Below are positions 33,296 to 42,900 of a stretch of 45,184 nt of DNA, one piece after another; positions within the stretch are counted from its first letter, which is position 1, and each line of letters opens with the position of its first letter. The notes beneath the pieces were generated by a model. That model was not told the origin of the DNA. It saw nothing but the letters and a program-made list of their open reading frames with translations, and ran no database searches. Position numbers and translations under genes: made by a program. This DNA is from Nostoc sp. FACHB-973 (GTDB taxonomy: Bacteria > Cyanobacteriota > Cyanobacteriia > Cyanobacteriales > Nostocaceae), in the NCBI RefSeq assembly GCF_014698115.1, contig NZ_JACJSJ010000069.1, forward strand, positions 1 to 45,184, in the 5' to 3' direction.

Positions 33296-34051
33296 ATGAC
33301 ACGCCGTCATTATCGCAATCCACCTATAGAAGAAGCAGTCTGTGAGTTTCGTTTTGCCCCTGGGCCAGCGTGGAATCTCACAATACCTGGCTTATTCTAT
33401 GAAAAAATAAGAGATTTATATACAGGTGAACCACAACAACAGAATTTGATAGCGACTGAATTACAAGTTAGTTCCCAACCGACAAATCCTGAAATTACGG
33501 TAAGACAGGGCTGGACTAAACTTCTGTTCCCGTCTGCGGATAATAAAAAATTAGTGGGTGTGGGACCTGATGTCCTAAGTATCCATATCTTGCGTCCTTA
33601 TGAGGGATGGGATGAGTTTAGGCAAAGAATTGATCAGGCATTCGATGTCTATCTAGATGTTGCTAAACCTGTTGGTGCAAAACGCATTGCTCTTCGTTAC
33701 ATAAATCGAATTGTCATGCCAGCCAATCAGGAAATTGAGCTAGGTGAATACTTCAAAGTATATCCTCAGATACCAGAAGGTATGCCAGAGACAATATCAG
33801 GATTTTTGACCCGAACTGAGTCAATTTACAAGGATCTTCCAATCAAATTAGTACTAACTTTGTCGGATGCTATAGCCCCTCCTGGGCAGGCTGACTTTAT
33901 ACTTGATCTGGAAATTTCTCAAGATTGGGGAGAAAAACCTCTACCCCTTCAAGAGGTGCTTTCCAATTTAGATGAATTAAAACAAAGACAAGGGCAAGCC
34001 TTTGAGAATTTGATTACTGATCGCGCAAGGGAGTTGTTTGATGTCCAGTAA
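33296..34051 (+). CDS. TIGR04255-family protein, first gene of a three-gene cassette
   Basis: The 251-residue protein matches the TIGR04255 pattern as I recall it: opening RHYRNPPIEEAVCEFRFAPG, then VGPDVLSIHILRPYEGWDEF, and AKRIALRYINRIVMPANQEIELGEYF near the middle. The C-terminal part has FILDLEISQDWGEKPLPLQ and ends in LKQRQGQAFENLITDRARELF. The family is widespread, patchily distributed and without an assigned function. It has no signal peptide or membrane segment. The stop overlaps the next gene by 11 bp, and a third gene follows 9 bp after that, so the three are one transcription unit. The start ATG at 33296 lacks a Shine-Dalgarno. Confidence 0.8.
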   Translation: MTRRHYRNPPIEEAVCEFRFAPGPAWNLTIPGLFYEKIRDLYTGEPQQQNLIATELQVSSQPTNPEITVRQGWTKLLFPSADNKKLVGVGPDVLSIHILRPYEGWDEFRQRIDQAFDVYLDVAKPVGAKRIALRYINRIVMPANQEIELGEYFKVYPQIPEGMPETISGFLTRTESIYKDLPIKLVLTLSDAIAPPGQADFILDLEISQDWGEKPLPLQEVLSNLDELKQRQGQAFENLITDRARELFDVQ

Positions 34052-34622
34052 AATTTACTATGCTAAGGATAGCCGCTTTTATTCAGGGATAACATTGCTT
34101 TCTCATGAATACACCACATCAGTCGATCTTCCGCACCTGCGGTTAGTGCAAGGTTTACAAAGTGCATCCGTTGCTCAAAGAACAAGTGTTTATGAGTCAG
34201 GCTTAGCTCTAACCGTGGGAGACTGGAAGCATCAACTCAAGATCACTGGTTCTACATCTCAAAGTGCTAAAACTGCCTTTCCAGTTAAGGTTGAGCAAGC
34301 AATTGAGAAAACTCAGATAAGAATTGCTAGTTTAGGGACAGACAATGAAACTTATAGATACACCCTAGAATGGCTGGAGCGGCTGTGCAAAGTTGTTAGA
34401 GTAAATCAAATGTGGTGGAGCGAACCACTGGTAAATCTAGGCATTGACTCAGAAATAGTCTTTGAATGGTGGCACGAAAATAAAAAGTTAACTGTTTATA
34501 TCTTCGGCAATACCGCAGAATACATCAAAGTCTGGGGGTCTGATATTGATAACGAAATGGAAGACGGTTCAGCAACATCATCAACTGAACTTACGGATCT
34601 CTGGAAATGGTTAATTTCATAG
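34041..34622 (+). CDS. Hypothetical protein, second gene of the TIGR04255 cassette
   Basis: I do not recognise a named family. ATG 34041 overlaps the end of the previous gene by 11 bp (a TTG at 34038 is also in frame), so translational coupling is likely. The 193 residues form a soluble, apparently globular protein. A distinctive C-terminal block EIVFEWWHENKKLTVYI, then AEYIKVWGSDIDNEMEDG and a final ELTDLWKWL, resembles a motif I associate with small hypothetical proteins that travel with TIGR04255 genes. No catalytic motif is evident. GC content and codon use look like its two partners and unlike a shadow frame. Confidence 0.75.
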   Translation: MSSKIYYAKDSRFYSGITLLSHEYTTSVDLPHLRLVQGLQSASVAQRTSVYESGLALTVGDWKHQLKITGSTSQSAKTAFPVKVEQAIEKTQIRIASLGTDNETYRYTLEWLERLCKVVRVNQMWWSEPLVNLGIDSEIVFEWWHENKKLTVYIFGNTAEYIKVWGSDIDNEMEDGSATSSTELTDLWKWLIS

Positions 34623-34631
34623 AGGTTTGAA

Positions 34632-35093
34632 GTGGATGATGTAATTACAGATGATGAGGTATTGTATCGATGTGTTTTTCGTGGTGTAGACAAATATTAC
34701 TCTATCGGTGAATTTGGGGCAAAAGTTAGCTCACAGGCATTTGCTGATAGGGGTATGGCTCCATCTGTTGATCGAGCAAAGCTTTGTAATTGCAACCCAA
34801 AGTGGACACAGAAAAACCCAGATGATGCTGTCGTCAGTCTAATTACTGGCGATATTCGGATGATAGATAATATTGTTCAGAGGGATGACAAAGGTAAAGA
34901 GATTCTTGCTTATAAAATTGATGTTTGTCCAAGGGCAACTGATAGCAACCCATCTCACGCACAAATTGAACCATCCCCTGAGTATAAGAACAAAGCACCT
35001 TTCAGGAAAGTCATAGAAAGGCTGGCATTTTTGGCAAATGAGAGGCTGGACAAGCAAGGATGGGAAATTGAGCCATATGAATTACGAAGTTAG
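34632..35093 (+). CDS. Hypothetical protein, third gene of the TIGR04255 cassette
   Basis: The 153-residue frame starts at GTG 34632, 9 bp after the previous stop, with AGAGG upstream. Nearby ATGs are out of frame, which supports the GTG. Visible features are DEVLYRCVFRGVDKYYSIG at the start, a cysteine pair in RAKLCNCNPKW, the acidic-hydrophobic VSLITGDIRMIDNIV, and YKIDVCPRATDSNPSHAQIE with a further Cys and His. The Cys/His spacing could bind a metal but this is speculative. No membrane segment. Function unknown. Confidence 0.72.
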   Translation: MDDVITDDEVLYRCVFRGVDKYYSIGEFGAKVSSQAFADRGMAPSVDRAKLCNCNPKWTQKNPDDAVVSLITGDIRMIDNIVQRDDKGKEILAYKIDVCPRATDSNPSHAQIEPSPEYKNKAPFRKVIERLAFLANERLDKQGWEIEPYELRS

Positions 35094-35224
35094 GTGATTT
35101 CTGCGCTGTCGAAATCCAGGATTTTAGTTTTTAAGTTTTTGAGTACGCAAATTTTCAGCTTAATTCAAGAACTTGATATTAACTGAAGTCGTCATAGACC
35201 ATAGCAATCTTAAATCAAATAACA

Positions 35225-35257
35225 AGACTCCCGATTTCTCTAAGAAGTCAGGAGTCT
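35225..35257. terminator. Hairpin between convergent genes
   Basis: AGACTCC (35225-35231) pairs with GGAGTCT (35251-35257), with partial pairing continuing inward (GATTTCT against AGAAGTC). It separates the end of the TIGR04255 cassette from the convergent sigF-side operon, so it could end transcripts from both sides. Confidence 0.5.
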
Positions 35258-35278
35258 CAGGCTTGCGATTTTCACAAA

Positions 35279-35530
35279 TCAAATATGATTCATATAGCGA
35301 TCTTGATAATAAGCCAAAATCTGGTTAACTCGTTGCCGACTTTCTAAAGTAGAGTTTGCTGAGCGCGTAAGTCTTAACCCACCAATTTGACTTTGATTGT
35401 AATCAAACTGTTGGGATGACTGGGGAATTAAATCTACTTCCACCCCTTCCACTTGACGTAAATGCGCTGCGATTTCTCGATAGACTGCTAAAGGCAAACC
35501 AGGGAATTCAATTTTTTCCTCAGTCTCCAT
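35279..35530 (-). CDS. Small conserved-looking cyanobacterial protein
   Basis: The 83-residue protein starts 3 bp after the stop of the lipoprotein gene, implying co-translation. It contains FPGLPLAVYREIAAHLRQVEG, a helical segment, and a later QIGGLRLTRSANSTLESRQRV followed by NQILAYYQDRY. The tight coupling and clean codon use support a real gene. I cannot assign a function. It has no signal peptide or membrane segment. Confidence 0.7.
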   Translation of the reverse strand: METEEKIEFPGLPLAVYREIAAHLRQVEGVEVDLIPQSSQQFDYNQSQIGGLRLTRSANSTLESRQRVNQILAYYQDRYMNHI

Positions 35531-35533
35531 CTT

Positions 35534-36406
35534 TTATGAAGCTCCCACATTAACTGGATTTTGGGGGGGCGTTGTCCCTAAAATAGCATCACCAGTACCA
35601 GACGCCGCTGATGGCGTCGAAGCTGATGGCGTTGAGTTGACAGGCCCTTCCCCTACCATTTTGGCAACTTCTATACCATATTGTTCCAAAATCACAATCG
35701 GGTTGGAGCCTCCATTCATTTCAATACGTTTAACTAGTACGCCATTGGCTAATCGCTGTCCCGCCTGCACATAGCGACTCGTCGGTTCATCTGGGACTTT
35801 GATAATTGCCTGGGGTTCTTTAGTAATGAGAACTACACCAGTCACAACCACTGCCTTTGCTAACTCAGGTTGTGGTGTTGGTGGTAATACAGATACTAAA
35901 GTTGGGTTGGGCACAACTTGAGGCAAAACCTTAGGCAAGACTGAAGTCAAAGTAGTATTGACTTTTTTTGGTTTTGGTACAGCAGCAATGTTATTTTTCT
36001 TTTGATTTAAAGCTATGCTACTTGTCGGCAGTTTTCGTCCTGGGGTTGATGCAGTAGGTAGCTTAGGTAACACGGGAACAGGTCTTCCTATTGTTTTAGA
36101 CACTCCAGCACCCGTCTGCCCAAAAATCTCTCCAAACGGGTCAGTGCGGTTTTTTGATACCACAAGTACCCGTGCCCGTTCTGTAGCATTAGTAGATTGA
36201 ATTAAGTTAAGACTTGCAGAAGAAACTTGTGAAACCTGTTTGGCAGGTACAACCGGATTCTTAAAGGATTGAACTGTTGGTTGCGATTTTTTTGCTATTT
36301 TGGGAATCGGCGTCGGATCTATGGCTTGCGGTGCATCTTCAGAAGCGCATCCAGCGATCGCCAAGCTTAGAATAGCTGCAATTGTAATTGTTAAATTTCT
36401 GCCCAT
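35534..36406 (-). CDS. Putative lipoprotein, Pro/Ser-rich, with PilP-like C-terminal segment
   Basis: The 290-residue protein has a lipoprotein signal: NLTITIAAILSLAIAGCASE with the lipobox ending in Cys19. A long low-complexity region rich in Pro, Val, Lys and Thr follows (about 25-195). A folded-looking segment lies at about 200-255: VVVTGVVLITKEPQAIIKVP, then RYVQAGQRLANGVLVKRIEM and VILEQYGIEVAKMVGEG. This beta-rich pattern reminds me of PilP-type pilotin/assembly domains, but the match is weak. It lies downstream of sigF in the same direction with a 165-bp gap; SigF controls pilus and surface genes in other cyanobacteria, which makes a surface role plausible by inference. Confidence 0.75.
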   Translation of the reverse strand: MGRNLTITIAAILSLAIAGCASEDAPQAIDPTPIPKIAKKSQPTVQSFKNPVVPAKQVSQVSSASLNLIQSTNATERARVLVVSKNRTDPFGEIFGQTGAGVSKTIGRPVPVLPKLPTASTPGRKLPTSSIALNQKKNNIAAVPKPKKVNTTLTSVLPKVLPQVVPNPTLVSVLPPTPQPELAKAVVVTGVVLITKEPQAIIKVPDEPTSRYVQAGQRLANGVLVKRIEMNGGSNPIVILEQYGIEVAKMVGEGPVNSTPSASTPSAASGTGDAILGTTPPQNPVNVGAS

Positions 36407-36570
36407 GAGTCTTTCTCAAAAGCCATTGGAGAATTGAAAACTGGAAATCAACATGCCTGAAATTTGTATTAAAGGCAAAGTCTGTTCCCTTTATAACCTA
36501 ATTTTTTGTTTTTCAATGGTTATTTTTCGCACTACCAGCCCAGCATAACTGCGGGTTCATTTGTTTGCAG

Positions 36571-37347
36571 TTAATCCTCTGTTACACCCATCAGTTGTTT
36601 CATCAAATCTAGGCCTTTTTTAACTCGACGGGAAACTGTTACTACACTGATACCCAGATGTTCTGCAACTTGTTTTTGTGTCAAATCTTGCAAAAACACA
36701 CATTCCAAAACATCGCGGGTGCGTTGTTCTAGCTGAACTAATGCTTGTTGCAACCGAAGTTGGTCTTCTTGTGCTAATTGAAAGCTGCGATAGTGAGGAT
36801 CTGGAACTAATTCTCCCAAACAAGTAGAGCCTTCTTCACCATCCTGGATTGGCACATCTAAACTCAAGGGAGCGCGATTCACCCATGCTAATTTAATTTC
36901 TTGCCATTCGTTTGGAGAAATTTTCAGTGCTGCGGCTAATTCCGAATCTGTTGGCTGGCGATTATGTGTTTCACGCCAAGAACGTGAAACTCCTATTGCT
37001 TGCTGTTGCAGTGCTAACCATCTGCGAGGAATTCGCACGGTGACGCCTTTATCTCGGAGATAGTGTTGAATTTCACCCCGAATATAGGGAAGAGCATAGG
37101 AACTGAAGGCATGTCCCTTAGAAAGTTCAAATCTTTCAATAGCCCTAATTAAACCCAAACATCCAACTTGGAGCAAATCATCATAGGTTTCATGACATTG
37201 ATTTGTCCAGTAGTGAGCTTCTTTTCTCACAAGTCCAAAATTGAGTTTTACCAGTTGATTACGAATATTTTCTGAGCGAGATTGCTGATATTCTCGTAAC
37301 AACTGCCAAATTTCGTGCTTTAGTTCATTGGTGACTGTGGTAGGCAT
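36571..37347 (-). CDS. sigF: Group 3 RNA polymerase sigma factor SigF
   Basis: The protein has sigma-70 region 2 (YDDLLQVGCLGLIRAIERF, then HAFSSYALPYIRGEIQHYLRD), region 3 (RIPRRWLALQQQAIGVSRSW) and region 4 with its HTH (LTQKQVAEHLGISVVTVSRRVKKGLDLM). The lack of regions 1.1/1.2 and the resemblance to the B/F-type alternative sigmas mark the SigF class, which in cyanobacteria directs pilus, motility and surface genes. The frame extends to an ATG at 37422, but ATG 37347 (PTTVTNELKHEIWQLLREYQ) gives the typical 258-residue product; the extra 25 residues look unconserved. No anti-sigma gene is adjacent. Confidence 0.92.
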   Translation of the reverse strand: MPTTVTNELKHEIWQLLREYQQSRSENIRNQLVKLNFGLVRKEAHYWTNQCHETYDDLLQVGCLGLIRAIERFELSKGHAFSSYALPYIRGEIQHYLRDKGVTVRIPRRWLALQQQAIGVSRSWRETHNRQPTDSELAAALKISPNEWQEIKLAWVNRAPLSLDVPIQDGEEGSTCLGELVPDPHYRSFQLAQEDQLRLQQALVQLEQRTRDVLECVFLQDLTQKQVAEHLGISVVTVSRRVKKGLDLMKQLMGVTED

Positions 37348-37422
37348 AGCACCGGGCTTATTGAGCAAATAAAGAATTAATAACTCGCGCTTAAACTCAC
37401 CTGCGATCGCACACAACATCAA

Positions 37423-38063
37423 AGAAAATATCGTGTTTATGCCCTAGCAAATCTATGGTAAGTAACAAATTTTTTCTATAAATTTCCCATAGTTCACTTG
37501 ACATCGAGCAATATTTAAATGTGCGAAATCCGTCGAATTTAGTTTGTTATCGACAAATAATTCACCAGTCAAGACCAGAGCCAAAGACCTCGTGTATTTT
37601 GACTTCGAGAATTATTGTTCAATTAATCTGGGCATTCCCTGTAGTTTTAATTTAATAACTACATAGAAATAAAATATATAATTAGTTACTAAATATCAAA
37701 CCGAGATTGTACTTAATTTCATTAATTAATTCTGAAATGAAGTTCTACAAACAAAGTTATGAAAGTTAAAATTTGATGGCAGCGGCGAAAATTTCATTTC
37801 CAGTAAAATTACACATAGACTGAAAGAAATTCATTTAGTATTCAAAAATTACTAAATAAAAGTTAAAAAATAGTATGTATATTTACGCAAGTAATAAAAA
37901 AGGGGCTTTTTGCCCCTTGTTGTAGTTAATTTGTAGCCATTTCGCAAAAACTTACTTACCCCTAAATAGAAGGGGATAAGGAGTTAGCTCTTGTGATGAA
38001 ACCTGATGCTGACACAAGTGTGGTTCTCAATGCCAGTCAGTTCCCTAACTCAAGAGGATTTAG
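37423..38063. other. 640-bp gap upstream of sigF and downstream of psbO
   Basis: AT-rich from 37430 to 37900, with no convincing gene; it should carry the sigF promoter. The right part is the psbO 3' untranslated region with a terminator at 37894-37918. Confidence 0.5.
37894..37918 (-). terminator. Rho-independent terminator of psbO
   Basis: In minus-strand direction AAGGGGC (37918-37912) pairs with GCCCCTT (37906-37900) around AAAAA, followed by TTTTT. It lies about 145 nt after the psbO stop. Confidence 0.8.
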
Positions 38064-38897
38064 CTATGATTTGGATTCAACCCGACCGTAAAATATACCG
38101 CGAATCTTAACTTCTTTAGGTTCGCCAGCACCTAAATCGGTATCAGATGGCTGTTCGCTCTCGAAAGTACCAGCAATTTCACCACTACCGCTATCTACCT
38201 TAGCTATTTGCAGAGAAATCTTGCCATTGAGACTTTCAGCACGCTTGACGTTAGTGCGGGTGAGTTCTTCATCATCCGCTTGGGCAGGCAGAGCCACAGC
38301 GTTATCATAGCCACTAACGACACCACGACCTTTAGGATCTAGGAAAGCAGCACCACGATAGGAAGGAACTTTGAAAGTGCCTTCAAAGTCAGTGGAGGTG
38401 TTAATACTGCTCAAACTGGGTTGGGTTTGAGCAACCAAGTTTTTGATGGTGAACAGGAAAGGTACTCGCTCACCACCAGGGAGTTGCACAGTAATAGCTT
38501 GGAAGTCCAGACCATCAGTTTCGGCAAAAGTCAGGCTATTATCTGAGTTGATTTTCAGATCGCCTTGTACTTGGTCAATGGTGGAAGTGTATCTAGTCAA
38601 CAATTTCCCAGCAACGAATTCTGCTTCTTGGCGTTTATTAGCAGGTTCTTCTTTGACGAAGTAACTAGTTGGTTCTAAGCAAAGTTCTTTGATGGTGTAT
38701 GACTGACTAGAATCAAGGGGAATTGAACCACGGCTTGTTTCTGATAGTTGAGGGCATTTGTTAGCCAAGCCAGTGCCTCGAATTTGTTCGTAAGTGAGTA
38801 CATCCCTACCACTACTAGTAGCAGGAGCATCACTACAAGCAGTTATTAGTCCCAGGCACAAAGCCAAGAATGCAACAATTAAAGCGCGATACCTCAT
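38064..38897 (-). CDS. psbO: Photosystem II manganese-stabilising protein PsbO
   Basis: The lumenal extrinsic 33-kDa subunit stabilises the oxygen-evolving Mn cluster. The start is ATG 38897, with GAGG 6 nt upstream, giving 277 residues; an in-frame ATG at 38915 is less likely. The N-terminus is a signal (RALIVAFLALCLGLITACS) whose LITAC could be a lipobox. Family motifs follow: LTYEQIRGTGLANKCPQL, then KELCLEPTSYFVKEE (the two Cys form the conserved disulfide), GLDFQAITVQLPGGERVPFLF, FKVPSYRGAAFLDPKGRG and the C-terminal VKIRGIFYGRVE. It is monocistronic, with its own promoter and terminator. Confidence 0.98.
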   Translation of the reverse strand: MRYRALIVAFLALCLGLITACSDAPATSSGRDVLTYEQIRGTGLANKCPQLSETSRGSIPLDSSQSYTIKELCLEPTSYFVKEEPANKRQEAEFVAGKLLTRYTSTIDQVQGDLKINSDNSLTFAETDGLDFQAITVQLPGGERVPFLFTIKNLVAQTQPSLSSINTSTDFEGTFKVPSYRGAAFLDPKGRGVVSGYDNAVALPAQADDEELTRTNVKRAESLNGKISLQIAKVDSGSGEIAGTFESEQPSDTDLGAGEPKEVKIRGIFYGRVESKS

Positions 38898-39007
38898 GGT
38901 CAACCTCAATCTCAAAAATTAATATCTAAGTTGTAAAACTGCATCGAACTGTGTTATGTATGTGACGCCACTACATATGCCTATTGTTTGATGGGTAAAT
39001 CAGCCAG

Positions 39008-39037
39008 ATCATACGATTTTTTTTAACTCAAAATCAA
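39008..39037 (-). promoter_or_regulatory. Putative psbO promoter
   Basis: On the minus strand TTGATT (39037-39032) and TATGAT (39013-39008) are separated by 18 bp, close to the SigA consensus. This would place the transcript start near 39001 and give a leader of about 100 nt. Confidence 0.45.
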
Positions 39038-39175
39038 AGTACTCTAGTCTCAAGCAAGAATATTCTGATCCCCTCTAGCTTCCGTAAGGGCTATGCTAAA
39101 GGGTACTACGCTGTTTTAGAAGCGATCGCAATTGCTTTTCATAAAGATACAAATCTAGTTATATTCAGCCGTGAC

Positions 39176-39204
39176 TGAGGGAGTGGGGAGTGGGGAGTGG
39201 GGGA
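39176..39204. repeat. GGGGAGT heptamers
   Basis: Three GGGGAGT units lie upstream of the small gene at 39365. Unlike other loci in the window, no facing complementary arm is near. Confidence 0.7.
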
Positions 39205-39364
39205 CGCTTTGACGCGGAGAGTTTAAAAAAACTTCTGGGAAACTGTAGAGCAGGTTGGTCTTCTTAGGTAAAGTGACAGATGATGAATCAATACTGGTAA
39301 AGTAGGGAAAATTAAGAATCTCCGGTAAATTATGAGTTGGCCTCATTTACACGGAAAGGGTGGG

Positions 39365-39712
39365 ATGAACAACAACAAAACTATTGAATCAGAGAAGTTA
39401 TCCTCTAAAATGCAAGCGATCGCAACTGTGGTACATGATACAGTTGAATGCTGTCAAGGCGATACTGTAGCTCTTTTGGCTTTGCTGCGACAATTAGAGC
39501 AGTTACACCGAGAAATCCGAGATGGGGTTTTTCAAGAGAGTTTGCCTGTCAACCGTCGCCAACTCTACTCACTGCTGAAAGATATTGAATCTGAGGGAGG
39601 CTGGCCTTATATTGAGCGGATGAAATTACAAGCTTTTTTAGCGAATTTGCCACAAGAAAATACTGAAGAAAATAGCCCTGAGGTTTTGGAGAGCGATCGC
39701 TCTTTTGGTTAA
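39365..39712 (+). CDS. Small conserved-looking soluble protein
   Basis: The frame is open from ATG 39332, but ATG 39365 has AAGGG upstream at good spacing and is the likelier start, giving 115 residues. The product is helical and acidic: IATVVHDTVECCQGDTVALL, LLRQLEQLHREIRDGVFQ and LYSLLKDIESEGGWPYIERM, with a variable C-terminal tail. The coding pattern and Shine-Dalgarno support a real gene. I do not recognise a named domain. It is divergent from psbO and convergent with the large WD40 gene. Confidence 0.7.
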   Translation: MNNNKTIESEKLSSKMQAIATVVHDTVECCQGDTVALLALLRQLEQLHREIRDGVFQESLPVNRRQLYSLLKDIESEGGWPYIERMKLQAFLANLPQENTEENSPEVLESDRSFG

Positions 39713-39974
39713 TCAAGTCCAAATCAGCTCTTAAATCAAGAGTCATTGGTCAACAAAAAGGGAGTAGGGAGTGGGGAAGACAGGATTGAACGGGGCTTGA
39801 GACCCCGGCCAACGCAATCGTCTTAAAAGACGGGGCTTGTAGAGCGCTGGTTGGGGTCGCTATTTTTTTCCCGACTCCCGACTCCCGACTCCCGACTCCC
39901 GCCCCAACGGGGCTTGGTCATTTGTCATTTGTGAAAAACCAATGCCCTATGTCCCATGCCCAATGCCCCTGTGT
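39713..39974. repeat. Repeat-filled convergent gap, including CGACTCC heptamers
   Basis: Between the small gene and the WD40 gene lie about four CGACTCC units (39870-39901), the GGGGCTTG motif three times (39793, 39833, 39908), and ATGCCC-type repeats (39938-39968) directly before the WD40 stop. No gene seen. Confidence 0.65.
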
Positions 39975-42900
39975 CTAGAGTATGCCATCACAAAGATGGC
40001 GATCGCGTTGTTCAAGATTGCGGTTGTGCTTGAGGTAATCATCCACCCAGTGGCAACCACGAACAACTAAATCATCCAAATCTAAATTCCAGAGAATGAT
40101 TGTGTTGTCATCACTAGCTGATGCTAGTGTTTGACCATCTGGGCTAAAGCTGACACTTAATACTGGCGCGTGATGCCCGTTGAGACTTTTAATTAATTTG
40201 CCTTCACGGCTCCAGAGTTTCACTGTACCGTCCCAACCAGCGGCGGCGAGTAATTTCCCATTGGGACTGAAAGTCACGGCATTAACGCTATCGCTGTAGC
40301 CTTTTAACAAGGTTTTTAACAACGTACCATCCCGTCGCCAAAGTCTTACAGTGTTGTCCCAACTGGCAGAAGCTAACAACTCGTCAGTGGGACTAAAGCT
40401 GACACCCAATACCCAACTGTCATGGGGCGAGAAAGTTTTGAGTAGAGTACCATCTCGCCGCCAGAGTTTTACTGTTTGATCATCACTGGCAGAAGCTAAA
40501 ACCTGATTATCAGGGCTGAAATTCACGTTATTCACCCAACCTTGATGCCCCACTAAGGTTTTGAGCAACTTGCCTTGACGATTCCAGAGTTTTATTGTTT
40601 TATCTTTGCTAGCTGATGCCAACAACTCGCCATTTGGGCTGAAATTCACACTCATCACACTATCCCTATGTCCGTGGAGAGTCTTGATTAAACTGCCATC
40701 AAGCCGCCAAAGTTTCACAGTTTTGTCATAACTTGCTGAAGCTAGTATTTTACCTTTGGGGTCAAAACTGACACTAGGAACTTTATCTGTGTGCCCTATC
40801 AAGGTTTTGTAGAGTCGGGTTTTCACCTCACCATTACTAGTGTCTGTTAACCAGAGTTTGACAGTGCGATCGCTACTACCAGAAGCTAGCATCCGGCCAT
40901 GGGGACTCCAGGCAACACTCAAAACTCGATTCTCATGCCCTTTGAGAATAGATGGTGTTGGGGGATCTAAACTCCACAATTTCACATTTTTGTCAAAACT
41001 TCCGGAAGCCAGTAATTTATTATTGGGACTGAAAGCTAGGCTAGCAACAGCATCGTTATGTCCTTTGAAGGTTTTCAGTAAGCTGCCAGTAATACTCCAG
41101 AGGTTTATGGTGTTGTCTTCACTTCCGGAAGCTAACTTTTTACCATCGAAACTAAAGCTTAAACTCCACACTGTATTGCTATGCTGCTGTAAAGTTTTGT
41201 AAAAAACAAATTTAAAACCGTCCGTACTGGTGTTTTCCTCTCGCCGCCAAAGTTTCACTGTTTTATCTCGACCTGCGGACGCCAACAGTTTACCGTCAGG
41301 GCTGAAAGCAACCACGGTTACACCTTGCTGATGTCCCTGCAAAGTTGTAACTAGGCTGCCATTGCGTCGCCAGATTTTCACTGTTTTATCGTCACTTGCC
41401 GAAGCGATGAATTGACCATCAGGACTGAAACTTACCCAGTTAACCCAACCGCCATGTCCTCTGAGTATTTTTACTAAGCTACCGTCTTTGCCCCAGATTT
41501 TTATCGTTGCATCCTTGCCGCCAGTAGCTAATAACTCGCCATCAGGACTGAAATTAACGCTGTAAACCCAATCTCCATGTCCTTTTAAGGTTTTATCTGG
41601 CCTGGGGTAAAATTCCCCTGTAATCAGGTTTTGGCGCCAGATTTGGACTGTTTTATCGAGACTGGCGGAGGCTAGGGTTTGTCCATCAGGGCTGAAACTG
41701 ACAGCGGTTACCGCATCAGTATGGCCTTTGAGGGTTTGGAGTAAAGTACCGTCAGGACGCCAAAGTTTCACTGTCCGATCTCGACTCCCTGATGCTAGCA
41801 ACTGACCATCTGGGCTGAAAGTTAATCCCCAGACAATATCAGTGTGCCCTTCTAAACGGTTGACCTCGGTTACTCCATAAACTGCTTGTTGCAGGGCCGT
41901 CACCACCCGCATTCGGGTGTCTGGTTGCACGATCTGTGTCTGTTTAAGTCGTCTCCAAGCCCGTAAACTTTCTAATAAGGCATCAAATTCTTTATTAGAG
42001 GCAAATAAAGCTTCGCTAGCAGCTGCGATCGCACTAATTTTTAAGTTGGTTTCACTGCGTTCAGCTCGTAAAGTTTGGCTAATTGCTGCTCTTTTTTGTA
42101 AGTCTGCTTGCCACCATAATGCTGCTATTATCCCCCCCATAATTGACAGCACTACACCTGCTATGCGTGCTTCCTTTAACCGCTTTTGCAAAACTAAATT
42201 GAGTTGCTGTTGACTAAGTTTTTGGGCGACCTCGGCTTTAGTTTTTGCCAGTTTGATTTTTTGTAATTCAGCGGCAATACCATAATTGTTTTTTTGGCGA
42301 ATTGGTTCTACTAAATAATCGTGAACTAGCTGGTAGCGATCGCCTAATTCTTCTCTGACTCGCAATACCAACCCAGAACCTACCAATATTTCTAAAATTA
42401 GTTCACCAACTATGTCAAAACCTGATATTGTCTCTATATCATGATTATTAACTAGTGCAGTTGCTAAATCAGCTTTATTTTTTAACGGTCGCGTCCCTTT
42501 TTCATCAGTTAATTCAAATAATAATTTCCAACTTAATTTTTCGTTTTCTTCACCGCAGTCTTTGATAACTTGCCCAAGCCAGCGTTCCACCAATTTTGTC
42601 CAGCCACCGCAAAGCTTATATTGTGCAATTGTGGTAATGTTTTCTATTTCAAGTTGAGCGCCGACTATTTGTAATTCAATTGGATGTACTTCGTCTAGTT
42701 CTACTGTCAAATCCTGGACTAATCGATTAATTAACTCATCACTTAGTTCATAATGTGAACGTTGAGTCAGACTATGAATTATAGCCTTGGCATCCTGGCT
42801 AGAAAATTTTCCTAAATAGTAGCGAATATCCTTATCGAGAATATTTTGATTAATGACCCCTAAATCATATAAACCAGTCGTATTTTTTTGACTCAAACGT

